From Spirosoma panaciterrae DSM 21099 (GTDB lineage Bacteria > Bacteroidota > Bacteroidia > Cytophagales > Spirosomataceae): a stretch of DNA of 35,657 bases. The stretch lies in contig NZ_KB893209.1 in assembly GCF_000374025.1 (NCBI RefSeq), positions 1 through 35,657 on the forward strand. Direction: 5' to 3'. The notes under the pieces are model-generated. The model saw only the letters and a program-made list of their open reading frames with translations, searched no databases and was not told the origin of the DNA. Shown here piece after piece: positions 17,901 to 25,209 of this stretch (the stretch's first letter is position 1; every line of letters starts with the position of its first letter). Both the position numbers and the translations under genes were made by a program.

Positions 17901-18739
17901 ATCAGATTAGGTTAAAAATTACCATTTCGGCCACGGATGAAGCGGCTCCGAATCAGGGCGGGCTACGCATTCGTTTCGACTTTACGGGTACCTCCGACGT
18001 TCATCCCCATAACCTCAACGCCAACCTATCGATTCTTTACAGTGCCATTTTGTACGTGTTGCGGTTATGGTGCGGACGCGATATTCCCCTGAATGAAGGG
18101 CTCATGGCACCTGTTGACCTCATTTTGCCCGAATCCTCGTTTCTGAACCCTGTTTTCCCCGATGAGCCGTCAGCTTGCCCAGCCGTAGTGGGGGGCAATA
18201 CCGAAGTCAGTCAGCGACTGGTCGATACCCTTCTGAAAGCCTTGGGCTTAGCGGCCTGTAGTCAGGGAACGATGAACAACTTTTTATTTGGCAACGATAA
18301 GTTTGGGTATTACGAAACCATCGGTGGAGGGGCCGGAGCAACGAATGGTGCCGACGGACGCTCAGCGGTGCATCAGCACATGACCAATACCAAACTTACC
18401 GATCCCGAGGAACTGGAACGACGCTACCCCGTTCGGCTCCATCAATTCAGCATTCGGGCGGGTTCGGGGGGAACCGGGCAATGGCGGGGGGGCGATGGTA
18501 TCGTTCGCGAAATCGAGTTCATCGAGCCGGTTCAGGCTACCCTTCTGAGCCAGCACCGCGTAGTACCACCTTATGGTCTTGAAGGGGGAAATGCCGGACA
18601 ACCGGGCCGTCAATGGGTAAGGCTGCTGACGGGCGACGAAGAGGTCTTACCGGGCCTGTTTACCCGGGCCATGCAACCCGGCGAACGCATCCATATCGAA
18701 ACACCTGGCGGAGGGGGTTTTCAAACACCAGGCAATTAA
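14915..18739 (+). CDS. 5-oxoprolinase-type hydantoinase A/B fusion protein
   Basis: At 1274 residues this matches the single-chain, eukaryote-like 5-oxoprolinase (human enzyme 1288), which uses ATP to open 5-oxoproline to glutamate. Order of domains: HyuA N-terminal ASKHA part with DTGGTFTDG from residue 7; HyuA core with a second phosphate loop LDMGGTSTD (about 345-353) and VFGGAGGLHGCA (about 509-520); HyuB part from about residue 747 (QRFRAIAEEMGAQLQRTAFS) to the end, with THPKYGGSHLPD-like (NHPKYGGSHLPD) and GGGGFQTP. The two halves are often separate genes in bacteria, so N-methylhydantoinase activity is an alternative. A methyltransferase gene begins two bases after the stop, so the two are translated from one message. 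Confidence 0.92.
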   Translation: MYQIWIDTGGTFTDGLALDPNGALHRTKVLSSSRLRGQLIDGKLVAPWLTAPIFDGYQLRVLETDAVYTIESLRFDGTLIVRNADQIVTLPHTQHTIELYTHEEAPVLAARLLTQTPLNQSFPALEMRLGTTKGTNALLERKGGRVALLVTKGFKDLLRIGTQQRPNLFQLAIPPAEVLYDTVLEVDERIAADGQPLTTLSDQTCINLIEDLRQLQPDAIAVSLLNAYRNPTHEHQLRESINKAGFRYITLSTDTSVTPQYVSRTQTAVVDAYLTPVMRSYLDNVQRQLGGNPVRIMTSSGGLVRADLFQPKDSLLSGPAGGVIGAADISHQLQLTQSTVGVLTLDMGGTSTDVARIQTGLDYRFSTKIGPFDLQLPSLAIETVAAGGGSICWFESHGATSGQLRVGPQSAGANPGPACYGAGGPLTITDVNLLLGKLHPNQFGIPVFPEKAQEALKNVLQQVEQKTGNHTDGLALLRGFEQIANETMAGAIRKISISRGFDPKDYSLLVFGGAGGLHGCAIARLLNMDQLILPFDGGLLSAYGIGQAQIERLASCSALQPLATVQDELPALVGRLLDSATETLRQDVGQDGAVETKSISVFLRLLGQEATVDVPFSDHLETDFRQKYQHLYGHFPENRPIEVESIRVMVSTTSPHQVLNGSPVSHRHAVPAFTTDAYPAYDWTQLQEGDTFRGPALLLNTTSSAFIEPGWRLIVQANKNALVDYIADLDEVRSVDFQEQETGTGQQNGDVIQLELFTQRFRAIAEEMGAQLQRTAFSVNVKERLDFSCALLNQKAELVANAPHIPVHLGSLGICARLVLNALPPLEPGDVVITNHPKYGGSHLPDLTLLSGVFTEAHQLIGYVINRAHHAEIGGKVPGSMPPDAVSLVEEGVVLEPTYVVKKGQFLWDSELAARFTNCPYPTRSLAENKADIEAALASLRAGEQALQNLVGEHGLPTIHTYMGRLQQSATEAIRSVLNPLTGQVFEAEEYLDDGHQIRLKITISATDEAAPNQGGLRIRFDFTGTSDVHPHNLNANLSILYSAILYVLRLWCGRDIPLNEGLMAPVDLILPESSFLNPVFPDEPSACPAVVGGNTEVSQRLVDTLLKALGLAACSQGTMNNFLFGNDKFGYYETIGGGAGATNGADGRSAVHQHMTNTKLTDPEELERRYPVRLHQFSIRAGSGGTGQWRGGDGIVREIEFIEPVQATLLSQHRVVPPYGLEGGNAGQPGRQWVRLLTGDEEVLPGLFTRAMQPGERIHIETPGGGGFQTPGN

Positions 18740-18741
18740 CT

Positions 18742-19485
18742 ATGGCTTTTCAGAACCCTAAAACACCCCAATCGATCTACGAGCCCGAATTCGTCGAAAA
18801 GCTTTTCAACGAGATGAGCCTGACCTACGAGCGGATGAATACCATTACCTCGTTCGGTTTTTCCAACCGGTGGCGTCGGCAATGTGTGTTTGAACTGGCT
18901 ATTCAGCCGGGGCAAACTGTGGTCGACCTGATGACAGGGATGGGCGAAACCTGGGCGTATATCTGCCAGCGGATAGGGCCCCATGGCGTGTTGGTCGGTG
19001 TCGATTTTTCGGAAGGCATGCTCCAGTATGCGCATCAGAAACGACACCGAAAACGGTTTTCCCAACACACGATTCACATATACAAACAGAACGTATTGGC
19101 TGGAACGTTACCCGACCAATCGGCCGATCATGTGGTTGTGTCATTTGGATTAAAAACCTTCAATCCCAAACAGATCGCCCAGTTGGCTCAGGAAATAAAC
19201 CGAATCCTTAAACCGGGTGGCCAATTTTCATGCATCGAAGTGTCGGTACCCCGGTCCACTTTGCTTCGGGCACTGTATCTTTTCTATCTGCGTCGGATTA
19301 TTCCTGTATTGGGGGCGCTCTTTCTGAGCAATCCAGACACATACCGAATGCTGGGCATTTATTGTTCGCAATTCAAGGATACTCAGCAGGCTCAGCAACT
19401 CTTTCAGCATGCAGGACTGTCGTGCCGGACCACGAGTTATTTTTTCGGGTGCGCTTCCGGAATTGTAGGCAATAAACCTATTTAG
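18742..19485 (+). CDS. class I SAM-dependent methyltransferase, UbiE/COQ5-like
   Basis: This 247-residue protein has a Rossmann-type methyltransferase fold: motif I VVDLMTGMGE (60-69), then GVLVGVDFSEGMLQYA and a post-motif region ILKPGGQFSCIEVSVP. The N-terminal LTYERMNTITSFGFSNRWRR resembles the UbiE signature (Y-x-x-MN...S...W) but lacks its His, so it is a divergent relative and not the housekeeping menaquinone enzyme. The ATG at 18742 is chosen because it lies two bases after the oxoprolinase stop; a longer frame from 18613 would overlap that gene. The tight coupling suggests a shared pathway with 5-oxoprolinase, but no substrate can be named. Confidence 0.88.
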   Translation: MAFQNPKTPQSIYEPEFVEKLFNEMSLTYERMNTITSFGFSNRWRRQCVFELAIQPGQTVVDLMTGMGETWAYICQRIGPHGVLVGVDFSEGMLQYAHQKRHRKRFSQHTIHIYKQNVLAGTLPDQSADHVVVSFGLKTFNPKQIAQLAQEINRILKPGGQFSCIEVSVPRSTLLRALYLFYLRRIIPVLGALFLSNPDTYRMLGIYCSQFKDTQQAQQLFQHAGLSCRTTSYFFGCASGIVGNKPI

Positions 19486-19666
19486 GCAACTTCTTATTAC
19501 AATCTATACGCCTACAGAAAGAACTAATTTAAAACTTTACTATCTTTAGTGCTCTTGTATCTACTCACTACCCAATTATCTAATTAAGCAACTCATCCCA
19601 TTGGTGGGTCCTAAGCGACGTATGAATCATTTTCTTAAATTCAAACGTCTCATCTGTCTGTAGTCA

Positions 19667-20899
19667 ATGAATGCTGCCGTTATACCCGACGACGACTCAC
19701 TGGGTCAACAGTCGGTGGTTGATTATAAGAAAAAACAAAAACAGCGTAAAGTACTTGCGTATCTGTATTCTGAAGGGAACAGCACACTAGCCCAGCTCAC
19801 CAGGATGTTGCATGGGAGTGTGCCTTCGGTAACGGGACTGGTCGAAGAACTCATTGACAGTCAATGGGTGTCTCCTATCGGCATTGCCATCGGCAGCAAT
19901 GGCCGACGCCCGGTTTTGTTTGGCCTGAATACAAAACGGAATTACATCGCCATACTCGACGTTAGTACGCACGACACCAAGGTTCTGCTGATGGACGCCC
20001 GGCGGAATTTGGTTTTTCGCGAAGACTACCCATTCCGGATTGTCGACAACCCAACGTTTCTACCGTCGCTGATCCAGTATTTCACGGATGCGCTCACTGC
20101 TTCGGGCCTGACCCATAGCGACATAGTAGCGATTGGTATTTCCATGCCGGGGTTAATTGATGCGCATCGTGGCCTGAACCTGACCTACAAAAGTCTGAAT
20201 CCTGCCGAGACGTCATTGGCCAACTGGTTTTCTCAACAGACAGGCAAACCCGTTTATCTTATCAACGACACCAAGGCTACTGTACTGGGGGAGAGCCGTT
20301 TTGGGCGAGCCAAAGGCAAGAAACAAGTGCTTGCGATCAACATCGACTGGGGTGTTGGGCTGGGCATCGTTGTCAATGGTGAGGTTTTTCAGGGTGCCAG
20401 TGGATTTGCGGGCGAACTAGGCCATATTCAGGTTGATCCGGCAGGTGAACTTTGCCATTGTGGCAAAATCGGTTGTCTGAATACCATCACATCGGCCTCA
20501 GCGCTGGTTAGCCGCGCTAAACGCGATATTCTGGCCGGGCAAGCCTCAAAACTGTCGGTTTTCCGTGAGCGGGCAGACCAGATCGATATTGACGAACTCA
20601 TCCTGGCCGCCCAGCAGGACGATATGTATGCCATCCAGATTCTGAATGAAGCTGGTTTCCAGCTAGGAAAAGGTTTGTCGATAGCGATCAGCCTGCTAAA
20701 CCCGGAAATGATCGTTGTGGATGGTGTGTTGGCGAAAGCCTCAACGTTCATCCTGACGTCTATTGAACAAGCCATCCGGCAGTATTGCCTGGGCGATTTT
20801 CAAAATGACCTACGCATCGAAGTCACCCAACTCGACGGGGCCGCCAATTGGCTGGGAATCCATGCGTATGTGATGGAAGATATTTTCGCTACGTTCTAG
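19667..20899 (+). CDS. ROK family transcriptional regulator (NagC/XylR type)
   Basis: This 410-residue protein has an N-terminal winged helix (about residues 25-75; STLAQLTRMLHGSVPSVTGLVEELI) fused to a sugar-kinase-like ROK domain. The zinc site is intact: His253 in ELGHI with Cys263, Cys265 and Cys270 in CHCGKIGC. The phosphate loop is degenerate (DVSTHDTK instead of DxGxTK), fitting a regulator and not a kinase. Family members repress sugar catabolism or transport genes and respond to a free or phosphorylated sugar. It stands alone, 181 bases after the methyltransferase, with a hairpin behind it. Its regulon is unknown. Confidence 0.93.
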   Translation: MNAAVIPDDDSLGQQSVVDYKKKQKQRKVLAYLYSEGNSTLAQLTRMLHGSVPSVTGLVEELIDSQWVSPIGIAIGSNGRRPVLFGLNTKRNYIAILDVSTHDTKVLLMDARRNLVFREDYPFRIVDNPTFLPSLIQYFTDALTASGLTHSDIVAIGISMPGLIDAHRGLNLTYKSLNPAETSLANWFSQQTGKPVYLINDTKATVLGESRFGRAKGKKQVLAINIDWGVGLGIVVNGEVFQGASGFAGELGHIQVDPAGELCHCGKIGCLNTITSASALVSRAKRDILAGQASKLSVFRERADQIDIDELILAAQQDDMYAIQILNEAGFQLGKGLSIAISLLNPEMIVVDGVLAKASTFILTSIEQAIRQYCLGDFQNDLRIEVTQLDGAANWLGIHAYVMEDIFATF

Positions 20900-20944
20900 T
20901 GGAGTGAGTGCATCCATTTTGGCAACGAATCACCCACTCCACTA
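20897..20944. terminator. hairpin between convergent ROK and porX genes
   Basis: Arms 20897-20910 and 20931-20944 pair at 13 of 14 positions around a 20-base loop. The left arm begins at the ROK stop codon and porX ends 18 bases to the right, so it may terminate both. There is no clear T-tract. Confidence 0.5.
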
Positions 20945-20961
20945 TTTAGTTAGCAAACTGC

Positions 20962-22527
20962 TTACTTAGCTCGCAAATAGGCAAAAGGAATAATCATTTC
21001 CTCAAGCGATACGCCCCCATGCTGGAAGGTATTCCGGTAATGGTTTACGTAATAGTTGTAATTGTTCGGATACGCAAAGAAGTAATCTTCCAGGGTAAAG
21101 ACATACGCCGTCGATACGTGGGGTTTCGGCAGGAACAACCGTTCGGGCTTACGACCAACAAACAGATGGTCTTCGTCGAAACCGAGATTTTTCCCCTGTT
21201 TATAGCGCAGGTTGGTATTGGTTTCTCGATACCCTACAATCTTGGCGGGTTTCTGTACCCGAATCATACCATGGTCAGTTGTCACGATGAGTCGGCCGCC
21301 TTTGGCTGCAATTTTCTGAACAAACTCCAGCAGCGGTGAATGCAGGAACCACGAACGGGTAATGGACCGATACGCCGACTCGTCGGGTGCGAGTTCCTTG
21401 ATCATGGCCATATCGGTGCGGGCATGCGATAGCATATCCACAAAGTTGTAAACCACCACATTCAACTGGTTCTGAAACAGATTGTTGAAGTTATCGACCA
21501 GTGCTTTTCCCTGGTTTACGTTCAAGATCTTATTGTACGACATTTTTACGTTTAGGCGGCTCTGATCGAGCTGTCGACGCAAAAACTCTTCCTCATGGTT
21601 GTTCAACCCTTCATCTTCACTGTCGTCGTTGACCCAAAGATCGGGGTGTTTGCGCTCCATTTCGCTGGGCATCATGCCTGAGAAAATGGCATTCCGGGCA
21701 AATCCGGTCGTTGTCGGCAGAATGGAGTAGTACGAAGTTTCTTCCTCCAGAGTGAAGTATTCTGCCAGGATTGGCTCAATCACTTTCCACTGATCGTACC
21801 GGAGGTTATCGATCAGGATAAAAAACAAGGGAGTCTGGTTGCCGCCCTGATTCAACAATGGAAAAACCTTCTTCCGCATCAGTTGATGCGACATAATGGG
21901 GCTACTCATTTTTGGATCGTTCAGCCAGTCTTCATAGTTGTCGATCACGAACTTACAGAACTCAGCATTGGCCTCGCTTTTCTGCATGTTCATCACTTCC
22001 GACATGCTCCGATCCTGCGACCCATCCAATTCCAGCTCCCAGTAAATCAGCTTTTTATAGACATCTGCCCACTCTTCGAAATCCATCCGGTCGTTGTATT
22101 GCATGGATATATTTCGAAAATCCTGCTGATACCCGATATTGGTTCGTTCGGTGACGAGCCGTTTGTTATCCAGAATCTTTTTTACCGATAGCAGAATCTG
22201 ATTGGGATTAAGGGGCTTTATTAGATAATCGGCAATTTTTGAGCCGATCGCTTCTTCCATAATATGCTCTTCCTCGCTCTTCGTAATCATAACGACGGGC
22301 AGGTTCGGGCGCATCTGTTTGATTTGTGACAGGGTTTCCAGACCAGTCATCCCCGGCATCATTTCATCGAGAAAAACGACATCATAATTCGTATGCTCAA
22401 CTTCGTCCAACGCATCGGCTCCACTGTTTACGGAGGTGACGTCGTATCCCTTGTTCTTTAGAAACAGGATATGTGGTTTTAGCAGATCTATTTCGTCGTC
22501 GGCCCAGAGTATCGAGTAATTTTGCAT
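20962..22527 (-). CDS. porX: PorX, response regulator with PglZ-type phosphatase domain (type IX secretion control)
   Basis: This 521-residue protein matches the length (Porphyromonas PorX about 518) and architecture of PorX, which with the PorY sensor controls type IX secretion genes. Residues 1-120 form a receiver domain with acidic pair D10-D11, phospho-acceptor Asp54 (VVFLDEMMPGMTG), T82-K83 and K104 region. A helical bundle follows. From about residue 230 comes a PglZ/alkaline-phosphatase superfamily domain with metal Asp240 (ILIDNLRYDQW), the Thr cluster TTTGFARNAIFSG (272-284) that holds the nucleophile in this family, and VTTDHGMI near the end. The start at 22527 is chosen because the receiver begins there; the frame is open for 72 more bases upstream. 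No porY or secretion genes lie in the window, as is common. Confidence 0.93.
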   Translation of the reverse strand: MQNYSILWADDEIDLLKPHILFLKNKGYDVTSVNSGADALDEVEHTNYDVVFLDEMMPGMTGLETLSQIKQMRPNLPVVMITKSEEEHIMEEAIGSKIADYLIKPLNPNQILLSVKKILDNKRLVTERTNIGYQQDFRNISMQYNDRMDFEEWADVYKKLIYWELELDGSQDRSMSEVMNMQKSEANAEFCKFVIDNYEDWLNDPKMSSPIMSHQLMRKKVFPLLNQGGNQTPLFFILIDNLRYDQWKVIEPILAEYFTLEEETSYYSILPTTTGFARNAIFSGMMPSEMERKHPDLWVNDDSEDEGLNNHEEEFLRRQLDQSRLNVKMSYNKILNVNQGKALVDNFNNLFQNQLNVVVYNFVDMLSHARTDMAMIKELAPDESAYRSITRSWFLHSPLLEFVQKIAAKGGRLIVTTDHGMIRVQKPAKIVGYRETNTNLRYKQGKNLGFDEDHLFVGRKPERLFLPKPHVSTAYVFTLEDYFFAYPNNYNYYVNHYRNTFQHGGVSLEEMIIPFAYLRAK

Positions 22528-22980
22528 GTGTTCAGTTGGTGGTTTATTCGTCTGAATTTCGTTCGGCCCTATCCGGCACGCAGAACGAAACTGTATCATT
22601 TAGTTTAACTGGAAACGTCCACTTGTGTTTTAGCAGTTCATAATTAAGGTTTTTTAAGAAAAAAGCATACTAAAGCCTGAAAACAACTCTAAATCTGGTT
22701 TCGGACCCACCCAGCGAGTTTTAAGCGGGACAAAAAAGTATTGGATTCTTTTCAATTATAGATTTAAAGGCCAATCGCTCATAAGGCTTTATATATAGGA
22801 ATCCAACGGATGCGGGTCCACTTCTGGCTTAGTAATCTGGTTTTCAACAGCCAAGGGCTCGTTTGCTTACTTTCTTTCGATTTGACACGAATCATCCATT
22901 ACTTTCTGCACGATTTGGCATCTAATTCATTGCGATTGTCTTACTGTGAATTAAGTAAGCACAGTTACGGTGGATATTCA

Positions 22981-23013
22981 AACGCCCGATCAGTTGAATC
23001 GGGTGTTTTTTTT
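22981..23013 (+). terminator. intrinsic terminator 1 of the gene-free region
   Basis: A 10-bp stem (22981-22990 with 22998-23007, one G-U pair), a seven-base loop and a run of eight T form a textbook terminator. No gene ends before it. Confidence 0.8.
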
Positions 23014-23116
23014 ACGGATACCTCCCCATTTAATCAGTATAACGAGTAGGTTTACCGTTTTAATCTATTTTTAATGTTAATCTAGAAGGTATTTGGAAAG
23101 CACTTAGGTTGAGAAC

Positions 23117-23151
23117 AAAAAGCCTGGCTTCGCTTGAAGTCAGGCTTTTTT
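23117..23151 (+). terminator. intrinsic terminator 2 of the gene-free region
   Basis: A 15-bp stem (23117-23131 with 23136-23150, one G-U pair) closes on a GCTT loop and ends in six T. The left arm starts with A residues, so it could also work on the minus strand. Confidence 0.8.
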
Positions 23152-23291
23152 CATCTTGGAGTAGCCTGTGTCCACGCCGTAGGCCTGCATTAAATTCCAG
23201 TTATAATCGACTGACGCACACAACATTTTCTCCCGACAGTCTGTACATAGTAATGAGAATTTATTTCGTGTGAATAATAGTAGATGACAGG

Positions 23292-23328
23292 TAAGCCCGG
23301 ATTCGAATTTGAATCCGGGCTTATTTTT
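23292..23328 (+). terminator. intrinsic terminator 3 of the gene-free region
   Basis: A perfect 13-bp stem (23292-23304 with 23311-23323) with a six-base loop is followed by five T. Confidence 0.8.
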
Positions 23329-23518
23329 GGCATAAATTTCAGCAAGCCCTTTTTCGACCCTGATCCCAACGATTTACCCACGATTATCTCTCAGCAGTCG
23401 CATTTCAGAAAGAAATTCCCGGGGCCGAGAAGAAATAAGTTACTATTCATATGTAAGTGGCAACAATGTTGCTTACAACCTTATATCCTTTATCCAGCGT
23501 TTCCCTTGATTCAATCAG

Positions 23519-23554
23519 AATAGACTATGTCGACCCGACGTAGTCTATTTTTTT
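23519..23554 (+). terminator. intrinsic terminator 4 of the gene-free region
   Basis: A 14-bp stem (23519-23532 with 23536-23549, one G-U pair) with an ACC loop runs into seven T. Confidence 0.78.
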
Positions 23555-23823
23555 AGAATTCCTGAGAATAGATACTTTCAATCAGGAAGCGGATAGCTGA
23601 CTATTGAGTGGATACAATCTCAGCCATCTGATAATCTGCTACGACGCAGTTGGCGCCCCCCAATCAGCGCCCAAAAAGCATCGCACGAATCGACCCGCTC
23701 CTGCGATCTGACGTCGGGATCGTTGCGCCCCGAGCTTTCGACCGTTTACTCAAAATACCCACCCTGATGCACCGTATAATCAACTGTTTAAGCAATTCCC
23801 CACACCTACACAACATTCCTATT

Positions 23824-23848
23824 TACTTTGTATACTTTCCACAAAGTA
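23824..23848. promoter_or_regulatory. inverted repeat, candidate operator before ScyD/ScyE-like gene
   Basis: TACTTTGT and ACAAAGTA form a perfect 8-bp inverted repeat with a nine-base spacer, centred about 56 bases upstream of the chosen start. The spacing suits a dimeric DNA-binding protein. Confidence 0.4.
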
Positions 23849-23891
23849 CTTATTGACCACTAATCTCAATCACTTTATTTCAACTCTGATT

Positions 23892-24953
23892 ATGTTGCCG
23901 AAACGCTACTCATTTCCTTCCATGCCGACCTTACTGGTCGTAAGCATTTTCCTGTTTGGCGTTGTTAGTTGCGTGATACAGGATCACCGAATTCCCATGC
24001 CCGAAGGTCTGACGGCCGTTCAGGGACCACCTTTTGCATCTGGATTAAAATCACCCATCGGCCTTACCGACGACCCCAAAGGTAATCTGTGGGTTACCGA
24101 AGCCGGTAGTGGTACGGTCAATAATGGCCAGGTAACGGTCATTACACCAGCAGGTGCCAAGTATCCAGCTATTACAGGCTTTGTGTCTGCGATCAGCCCC
24201 GAAAATTCGCCGGAAGGTCTTAACCACCTGGCCTACAGAGACGGCAAACTCTACATCCTGCACGGTGTAGAAGAAAAACTGTACATTGTTGATATTTCAG
24301 GTTTCGTTCCTGGCGTCAGTTCACCTATCCTAGCCAGCACACTCACGGGTATTGACATCGGCACTTTCGTTCGCAAAGCACACACGAACGCACCTGACCC
24401 GGAAGACTCCAACCCGTACAACCTCACTTTCGGGCCGAACGGTGATCTGTTCATAACCGATTCGGGTGGTAACGCCATTATTCGCCGGGATAAAACAACG
24501 GGTACACTGAGTGTATACGCTATTTTCCCCGATACACCCAACCCAGGTTTTCCAAATGCCCCAGGCCCTCCTACACTCGATGCTGTTCCTACGGGTATCG
24601 TCTTCGATGGTTCGAACTTCTTCGTTACTTCGCTGGTCGGATTTCCGTTCCCGGCTGGGCAGTCTAAGATCTATCAGGTGGCCGGTGCCGGTACGCCCCC
24701 CCTTTCGCCTTCCGTTTATAAATCAGGCTTTTCGGGTTTAACCGACTTAACCTTCTCGTCTGGCGGCCAACTGCTGGTTACGGAGTTTGGCTTTTCGACT
24801 ACTGCCCGGGTAGCGAGCGGTCAAGATCCAAACAAGACCCTATTTACACCAGCCATCACCCCTGTCGACATTCTGCTGAGTTCAGTCGGTACAGACACCT
24901 ATTATGTACTGTATTATGGCCCCGGAATCATTGTTAAAATGACGGCCAACTAG
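23892..24953 (+). CDS. ScyD/ScyE family beta-propeller lipoprotein
   Basis: This 353-residue exported protein has a lipoprotein signal with Cys27 (GVVSC) and a repeated beta-propeller-like pattern. Blades of the NHL/SMP-30 kind are visible, such as GLTDDPKGNLWVTEAGSG, YNLTFGPNGDLFITDSGGNAIIRRD, GIVFDGSNFFVTSLVG and LTDLTFSSGGQLLVTEFG. This arrangement matches the ScyD/ScyE group named after scytonemin-cluster proteins; in Bacteroidota its role is unknown and no pigment genes are nearby. The ATG at 23892 is chosen over 23853 because a basic n-region (LPKR) then leads into the hydrophobic core; 23922 is also possible. It is a single-gene unit with a hairpin behind it. Confidence 0.85.
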   Translation: MLPKRYSFPSMPTLLVVSIFLFGVVSCVIQDHRIPMPEGLTAVQGPPFASGLKSPIGLTDDPKGNLWVTEAGSGTVNNGQVTVITPAGAKYPAITGFVSAISPENSPEGLNHLAYRDGKLYILHGVEEKLYIVDISGFVPGVSSPILASTLTGIDIGTFVRKAHTNAPDPEDSNPYNLTFGPNGDLFITDSGGNAIIRRDKTTGTLSVYAIFPDTPNPGFPNAPGPPTLDAVPTGIVFDGSNFFVTSLVGFPFPAGQSKIYQVAGAGTPPLSPSVYKSGFSGLTDLTFSSGGQLLVTEFGFSTTARVASGQDPNKTLFTPAITPVDILLSSVGTDTYYVLYYGPGIIVKMTAN

Positions 24954-24976
24954 GCTCAGGCCATTTACCGATCAGA

Positions 24977-25010
24977 TCATGCCCGCTACTCCAACAAGTA
25001 GCGGGCATGA
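24977..25010 (+). terminator. terminator-like hairpin after ScyD/ScyE-like gene
   Basis: A perfect 14-bp GC-rich stem (24977-24990 with 24997-25010) has a six-base loop. The following T-run is short (CTGTTT), so termination may be partial. Confidence 0.6.
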
Positions 25011-25186
25011 CTGTTTATAAGTTCCCCCTTGATACTAAGCACTCTAACGCTACTTTCAAACGACGGGCAGATACCTCATTGAATCGAATAACTCGACACG
25101 CTACATATTTCTGGTAAATTCAGGTGTACATTTACCTATATTTCACTAAATAAACCGTTTATATAGCTGACTATCGAATCGCCAGT

Positions 25187-25194
25187 TAGGTTTG
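25187..25194 (+). promoter_or_regulatory. candidate -7 promoter element for the LysM gene
   Basis: TAGGTTTG matches TAnnTTTG, 15 bases upstream of the ATG at 25210. Its overlap with an upstream in-frame TTG argues that translation starts at the ATG. No clear -33 element is seen. Confidence 0.3.
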
Positions 25195-25209
25195 GCTGTG
25201 TATAAACCC

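Larger units (their letters stand above)
22528..23891. other. 1.36-kb gene-free region with four successive terminator-like hairpins
   Basis: No open frame here looks like a gene; those present read straight through hairpins and have no domain or signal features. Four good intrinsic-terminator structures follow one another at 22981, 23117, 23292 and 23519, all with plus-strand T-tracts. Extra small stem-loops lie just upstream of the first (22943-22965) and the last (23453-23476). No exact TAnnTTTG promoter was found by eye. The region may hold several small RNAs or decayed genes. The right end contains the leader of the ScyD/ScyE-like gene. Confidence 0.55.

Noticed and set aside
22810..23049. 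79-codon open frame in the terminator-rich region
   Set aside because: It reads through a strong intrinsic terminator (22981-23013) and has no recognisable feature.
23292..23323. tRNA-like T-arm (GATTCGAAT) in a hairpin
   Set aside because: The bases form a simple 13-bp stem with a T-tract, and no acceptor, D or anticodon arms can be drawn upstream.
23284..23523. 79-codon open frame spanning a hairpin
   Set aside because: It begins just before and reads through the terminator at 23292, so it is unlikely to be a gene.
23650..23856. 68-codon open frame before the ScyD/ScyE-like gene
   Set aside because: No family or signal is visible and it ends inside the probable promoter or operator of the next gene.
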